Assembly: GCA_905236275.1 (NCBI GenBank)
Contig: CAJOPI010000075.1
Location: 1 to 9,415, forward strand
Source of the DNA: an uncultured Lachnospiraceae bacterium
GTDB taxonomy: Bacteria; Bacillota; Clostridia; Lachnospirales; Lachnospiraceae
Direction of reading: 5' to 3'
Length of the DNA stretch: 9,415 bases
Of this stretch, positions 6,301 through 9,415 are shown in pieces. A program made the position numbers and the translations under genes. The notes under the pieces were generated by a model, which saw only the letters and a list, made by a program, of their open reading frames with translations, did no database searches and had not been told where the DNA came from. Position 1 is the first letter of the stretch. Each line of letters opens with the position of its first letter.

Positions 6301-9300
6301 TTAGAAAAGGCGGAAGTGCTGATCCTGTATTATCTTTTATAAAGGTACAGAATCTGCTTGAACTCGATGAATTAAAGTCGGCAATGGAAGAAGCTCAGGA
6401 AGTTGATACAAACGGTCTGGCAGCTTCGAAGGTAACAAGGTTAAAGAAGCTTTTAAGCTCGGCTCAGACGCTTATGCTCAAAGCATCTGCGACGCAGGAA
6501 GATATTGATGCAAAAACTGCGGAAATCAAAGAATTTTTGTCTGATTCCTTAAATGGTTACAGCGAGAGCGAAATCGCAGACAATGATTATCTCCTTTATC
6601 TTGTAGACTGCGCAAGCAAGGACAGCTCTGTACTTCCCGATGATTATAATATGGGACTCTATCAGTCAGTAACAGACCAGAGAGAGGCAGAGGACGCAGA
6701 AACCGGTCTTAAATGGGGACTTGCTGAAGATGATGAGAACTCCATAGCTGTTGCAGGTGGTTCTACTGATGGAACCCTGACGGGAACCTATTATTATACA
6801 GACCCTTCAATCAGCTATAAATCCGGCACAAGCGGATTTAATTATTCTTTCGAGCTTCCTGAAAGGGTAAATGACAATTATCAGGTGACGGTTGGATTTA
6901 AGAACCCATGGAGTTCCAGAAGTGTCGATATCGTTCTTGAAGGCAAGACCTTTGGTGACGGCATAAGCTTAGGACAGTCGGCAGTTGTTGAGAAGACCTA
7001 TAACTTGGATGTAACGGACGGAGAATTAAATGTTTTCGTACACAATCCTGACAGAACGAGCCAGTATGCTGACCCGATTATAAGCTACATTTTAGTAAAG
7101 GCAGTGCCGGCTTATACGGTTGATGCGCTCAGGACACTTATTGCTGCGCAGGCTGAGAAGATGGAAGGTCATGAGTATTCAGAGGCTTCAATGGAGACTT
7201 ATGATGAGGCAAAAACAGCAGCAGAGGATCTGATTTCAGAAAAATCCAATGACAGTGATGCTATCGAAACTGCCTATGAAAATCTTGAAACGGCATTTGA
7301 CGGGCTTGTTGAGGTATTCAAGACAGAATACAGCTCCATTACAGGTGTAAACGGCGACAGACTTTATGATACGAACGGCATGAAGGTTCAGGCTCATGGC
7401 GGACAGATACAGCAGTTTACAATCAATGGCGAGACAAAGTATTATTGGTATGGTGAAGACAAGACCTATAGCACAGACCCCGTTACAGGCGTGCATCTTT
7501 ATACATCAACAGATCTTTATAACTGGGATGATGAAGGTGTAGTGCTGAAGACTGTTCCTGTTGATGGTACGGAGGAGCTTGGAGTTGATTTATCGGTATT
7601 CGAGGACAATGAATATTTTAAGAACCTTTATTCAGAATATGAGGGACTTGAAGCTGATGATCCTGTATATGATTCCAAGCTTGAAGAGACCTATTGGAAT
7701 CTGGCTGACGACCGCTGCATCATGGAGCGTCCGAAGGTTCTCTATAATGAAAAGACTGATAAGTATGTGATGTGGTGGCATTGCGACGGAAAGACACCTG
7801 TATACACAAGCTCAAATTATGCAAAAGCAAGGGCGGGTGTTGCGATAAGTGACAATCCGGCAGGACCTTTCAAGTACCTCGGTGCTTACAAGCTTGCCTA
7901 CAGCGATAATGCAAACCATGGATATGATGCTGATGAGGATGAACTGGGCGCAGTACGTGATATGAACCTTTTCAGGGACGATGACGGAACGGCTTATATC
8001 AGTTATTCTTCTGACGGAAATTCAAATACTTATATTGCGAAGCTGAACGACAGCTATACAGGTCTTATCAAAGACCGCGAGGAAATGGTTCAGGGTGAGG
8101 ATTTTGAGATCGCTTTTGAAGGTTCTTCGAGAGAAGCTTCTGCAATGTTTAAGTACAACGATAAGTATTACATGATAACTTCCGGTTGTACCGGCTGGGA
8201 TGCAAATGCAGCTTCTTATGCCGTTGCTGACAGCCCGCTCGGTCCATGGACTACAATGGGTAATCCCTGCACAGACAGCGGAAGCAGCACGACTTATGAC
8301 ACACAGAGCACCTGCGTATTCCCGGTTGACGCGGAGGCAGGAAAGTTTGTCTATATGGGAGACCGCTGGTTCAATCCTGATAAGGGTTATGATCTCAGTG
8401 ATTCAAGATATGTATGGCTGCCTGTTGAATTCTTAAGCGGCTCAAAAATTGCAATAAGACGCTACTCCGACTGGACACTGGAGACACTTAATGATAAAGG
8501 TTCCTTCGAGGTGACTTCTGAACTTCCGACGACGATATCTTCTGTTGATGCGCTTAAAGCCCAGCTTCCGTCAGAGGTTGAGATAAGCTCCGCAGACGGA
8601 AAGACGAAGACCTGTACTGTAGAATGGAGCGGCTTTGATGAAATTGGAGCTGTCGGAAGCTATGATATAACAGGTACACTCAGCAATGGCAGGGAAATTT
8701 CACATAGTGTAGAGCTTGTACCTGAGAAGATGATATATTTTTTTGATTGTGCGGCAGAGGCACTTAAATACAATACAGACTATCTTAAAAATGCAAGGAA
8801 TTTCCTTGACGGCAGATTGAAGAATGTTTCTTCGGACGATGCTAAATATTCGGAAGAGACAAAAGCAGGATATACAGGAACAATAAAGGATGACTCAGGC
8901 TCTGATTATGATCTGGGAACAAAAGATTCCGGCAGTAGCATATGGGCTCATGGTTTCTGGGCAGGATCGGATAAATCAATTGATTATAAATTCGACCTTG
9001 AAGCAGGAGAATATACGGTTTACACAGGATATCAGGAATGGTGGAATACTTCACGTCCTTCGGAAATCACTGTAACCGCTGATGAAGCCGGCGAGCTTGC
9101 GGACAGCACATTTACACTTTCATCTTCTGATGATGCAAGAGTGGAGACAATTTCCTTTAAGCTTGACAAGGCGGACAGCGTAACCGTAAGCCTTGCAAAG
9201 ACAGGAAGTGCCGACCCCGTAATGAGCTTTATCGCTCTTGTAGAGGACTCAATGGTTATCGAGCCGAAGAAGGACGATGAGAAGAAAGAGACCGTATCTG

Positions 9301-9415
9301 ATGATGACGGTAAGAAAGAGACTGTATCCGGTGATGATGCTAAAGACGATAAAAAGGAGGATAAACAGGAAGAAACTCCCGATGAGTCTGTAAGCAGAGA
9401 TGAGGTTGCAGAAGC
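3381..9415 (+). CDS. Giant secreted bifunctional GH30-GH43 galactanase, partial at 3' end
   Basis: At least 2011 residues without a stop; the C-terminus is beyond the window. Domains: signal peptide 1-33 (KRFWRKS basic start, hydrophobic core, cleavage near NAA-EN). GH30, about 61-760, resembles subfamily 5 endo-beta-1,6-galactanase: FQGWGTSLCWW 61-71, RYNIGGGD 101-108, SNSPPYFMTESGCSSG from 388, acid/base Glu447 in NEP, nucleophile Glu549 in SEVDGG. A CBM6/35-like beta-sandwich (about 109-313) is inserted in this barrel. Then Ig-like 761-833, galactose-binding-like 834-991, FIVAR-like 992-1056, galactose-binding-like 1070-1242 and FIVAR 1243-1314. GH43, about 1315-1705, resembles subfamily 24 exo-beta-1,3-galactanase: HGG at 1339-1341, Glu1449, Glu1585, Gln1642. 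Then Ig-like 1709-1783, galactose-binding-like 1784-1956 and a charged tail from 1957. Both activities suit type II arabinogalactan, side chains and backbone respectively. The preprotein is exported and probably cell-attached by its missing end. The same frame holds all motifs, so no frameshift is seen. Fold and family calls are firm; the exact substrate is inferred. Confidence 0.93.
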   Translation, partial: MKRFWRKSVTAVLAASMTVSSVVPGGVSFVNAAENVDATVKLTPSKASVFNDTDGDGLGEFQGWGTSLCWWANRIGYSDVLTEKAAKAFYGEDGLKMNIGRYNIGGGDNVGDIEEVSRNEDADIYDLDSENLPSFNGSSMKISSSTTFSSATYSQSDADFGFTAGKTVGSIKTIGWINALNADEGNGGNLHYTIPAEKSGKYTIKMLFTLSGSNSRGVSMQVTNEGTDSENAKKTVKEYTVESDEVNSDVIASSGNSKIYRVVFEDVELSEGDNLIDIGGADSDWCLDYIEMAVVESGKEGKLPETSDFYHASHITRSDAAVPGYACDVTRIDLDEHTKDYYEEKFARADFECGYAWNYDWEADKNQFNVLKAAAEASGRDFIAEAFSNSPPYFMTESGCSSGNTNASDDNLRADSYTAFAHYVADVIDHWEEEGIIDFQSVDPMNEPYTDYWAANSNKQEGCHFDIGDSQSEIIVELNKALSENGINDIIISASDETSIDTAIKSFEALSDEAKEIVDRIDTHTYSGSKRAELSELAEEADKNLWMSEVDGGSTAGTDAGEMGAALWLAERIKTDVSGLNSTAWILWNAIDAHIDESEADWSSVDYKSADDLYEDIPLTGGYWGIAHADHDKEELLLTKKYYAYGQFSRYIRPGMTIIASSGDSLAAYDPDKKEAVIVAMNTDDEDKSWKFSLSDFSSIGEVKEVVRTSGDLENGENWADVTDSDNVEVNSESKTFTADIKANSITTYVIDGIEYDSSEETIVSVEDGTIYAVKGTSAVLPDTVTVRTSKNNTKELAVEWDTENADLTKSGSISGKIGDYEIDADIVFVEPNMEYFIDCNNSDSSSYSEMDSYAELLNEVPDKAYEDGSWGYTDNYGKYDSSDIADAWAAGWYAYSNQNIDYKLHLKAGKYKVSFGFKEWWWNSGRSMKVYAVDSDGSEELLGNTSTYNGNNGWNTPEYDVEISKDDDMTFSVRKGGSADPVLSFIKVQNLLELDELKSAMEEAQEVDTNGLAASKVTRLKKLLSSAQTLMLKASATQEDIDAKTAEIKEFLSDSLNGYSESEIADNDYLLYLVDCASKDSSVLPDDYNMGLYQSVTDQREAEDAETGLKWGLAEDDENSIAVAGGSTDGTLTGTYYYTDPSISYKSGTSGFNYSFELPERVNDNYQVTVGFKNPWSSRSVDIVLEGKTFGDGISLGQSAVVEKTYNLDVTDGELNVFVHNPDRTSQYADPIISYILVKAVPAYTVDALRTLIAAQAEKMEGHEYSEASMETYDEAKTAAEDLISEKSNDSDAIETAYENLETAFDGLVEVFKTEYSSITGVNGDRLYDTNGMKVQAHGGQIQQFTINGETKYYWYGEDKTYSTDPVTGVHLYTSTDLYNWDDEGVVLKTVPVDGTEELGVDLSVFEDNEYFKNLYSEYEGLEADDPVYDSKLEETYWNLADDRCIMERPKVLYNEKTDKYVMWWHCDGKTPVYTSSNYAKARAGVAISDNPAGPFKYLGAYKLAYSDNANHGYDADEDELGAVRDMNLFRDDDGTAYISYSSDGNSNTYIAKLNDSYTGLIKDREEMVQGEDFEIAFEGSSREASAMFKYNDKYYMITSGCTGWDANAASYAVADSPLGPWTTMGNPCTDSGSSTTYDTQSTCVFPVDAEAGKFVYMGDRWFNPDKGYDLSDSRYVWLPVEFLSGSKIAIRRYSDWTLETLNDKGSFEVTSELPTTISSVDALKAQLPSEVEISSADGKTKTCTVEWSGFDEIGAVGSYDITGTLSNGREISHSVELVPEKMIYFFDCAAEALKYNTDYLKNARNFLDGRLKNVSSDDAKYSEETKAGYTGTIKDDSGSDYDLGTKDSGSSIWAHGFWAGSDKSIDYKFDLEAGEYTVYTGYQEWWNTSRPSEITVTADEAGELADSTFTLSSSDDARVETISFKLDKADSVTVSLAKTGSADPVMSFIALVEDSMVIEPKKDDEKKETVSDDDGKKETVSGDDAKDDKKEDKQEETPDESVSRDEVAE
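9282..9341 (+). repeat. Two 30-bp tandem repeats encoding an acidic linker
   Basis: Units 9282-9311 and 9312-9341 are imperfect copies coding for KKETVSDDDG and KKETVSGDDA. They belong to a Lys/Asp/Glu-rich low-complexity tail (residues about 1957-2011). Tails of this kind usually link the catalytic part to a surface anchor or further modules, which would lie beyond the window. Slippage at such repeats could change the linker length. Confidence 0.7.

Noticed and set aside
7236..9075. Short open frames in other phases within the GH43 and binding-domain region
   Set aside because: They are shadows of the long frame, which carries conserved motifs throughout.

Overview
The window looks like a moderately AT-rich Gram-positive (Firmicutes) chromosome, most likely from a plant-glycan-degrading clostridium of the Lachnospiraceae type (rumen or gut Butyrivibrio-like organisms). 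This is an inference from four things: AGGAGG-type ribosome sites, a short clostridial-style Mrp, a CheC-like protein, and a very large secreted multidomain glycosidase with FIVAR and Ig-like modules and an acidic tail carrying ETVSGDD-type repeats. No species can be named from the sequence alone.

Layout. Positions 1-211 hold no convincing complete gene, only a possible 3' end of an upstream gene and a strong imperfect inverted repeat (73-135). An Mrp/Nbp35-type iron-sulfur carrier ATPase lies on the minus strand (212-1042). It is divergent from a stand-alone CheC-like chemotaxis phosphatase on the plus strand (1198-1809). A proline tRNA with the unusual anticodon AGG follows (1908-1982). It has its own near-consensus promoter, a leader hairpin and a perfect 13-bp bidirectional terminator (1984-2015). 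That terminator also ends a minus-strand LacI-family repressor gene (2026-3057).

The main feature is the divergent pair formed by the LacI-family regulator and a giant secreted enzyme gene that starts at 3381 and is still open at the window end (at least 2011 codons). The two genes share a 323-bp control region. Each has a good sigma-A promoter, and a near-identical LacI-type operator (core TGAAAGCGATTTC) sits just downstream of each predicted transcription start. The regulator therefore most likely represses both itself and the enzyme.

The enzyme reads as: signal peptide; GH30 catalytic domain resembling subfamily 5 (endo-beta-1,6-galactanase) with a carbohydrate-binding-type domain inserted in its barrel; Ig-like domain; galactose-binding-like domain; FIVAR-like helical spacer; a second, diverged galactose-binding-like domain; a second FIVAR; GH43 catalytic domain resembling subfamily 24 (exo-beta-1,3-galactanase); a second Ig-like domain; a third galactose-binding-like domain; charged low-complexity tail. 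The two predicted activities attack the side chains and the backbone of type II arabinogalactan, so one polypeptide could strip arabinogalactan-protein glycans. This is the most novel-looking system in the window: a locally regulated, single-chain arabinogalactan degradation machine. The substrate is predicted from family resemblance and has not been shown.
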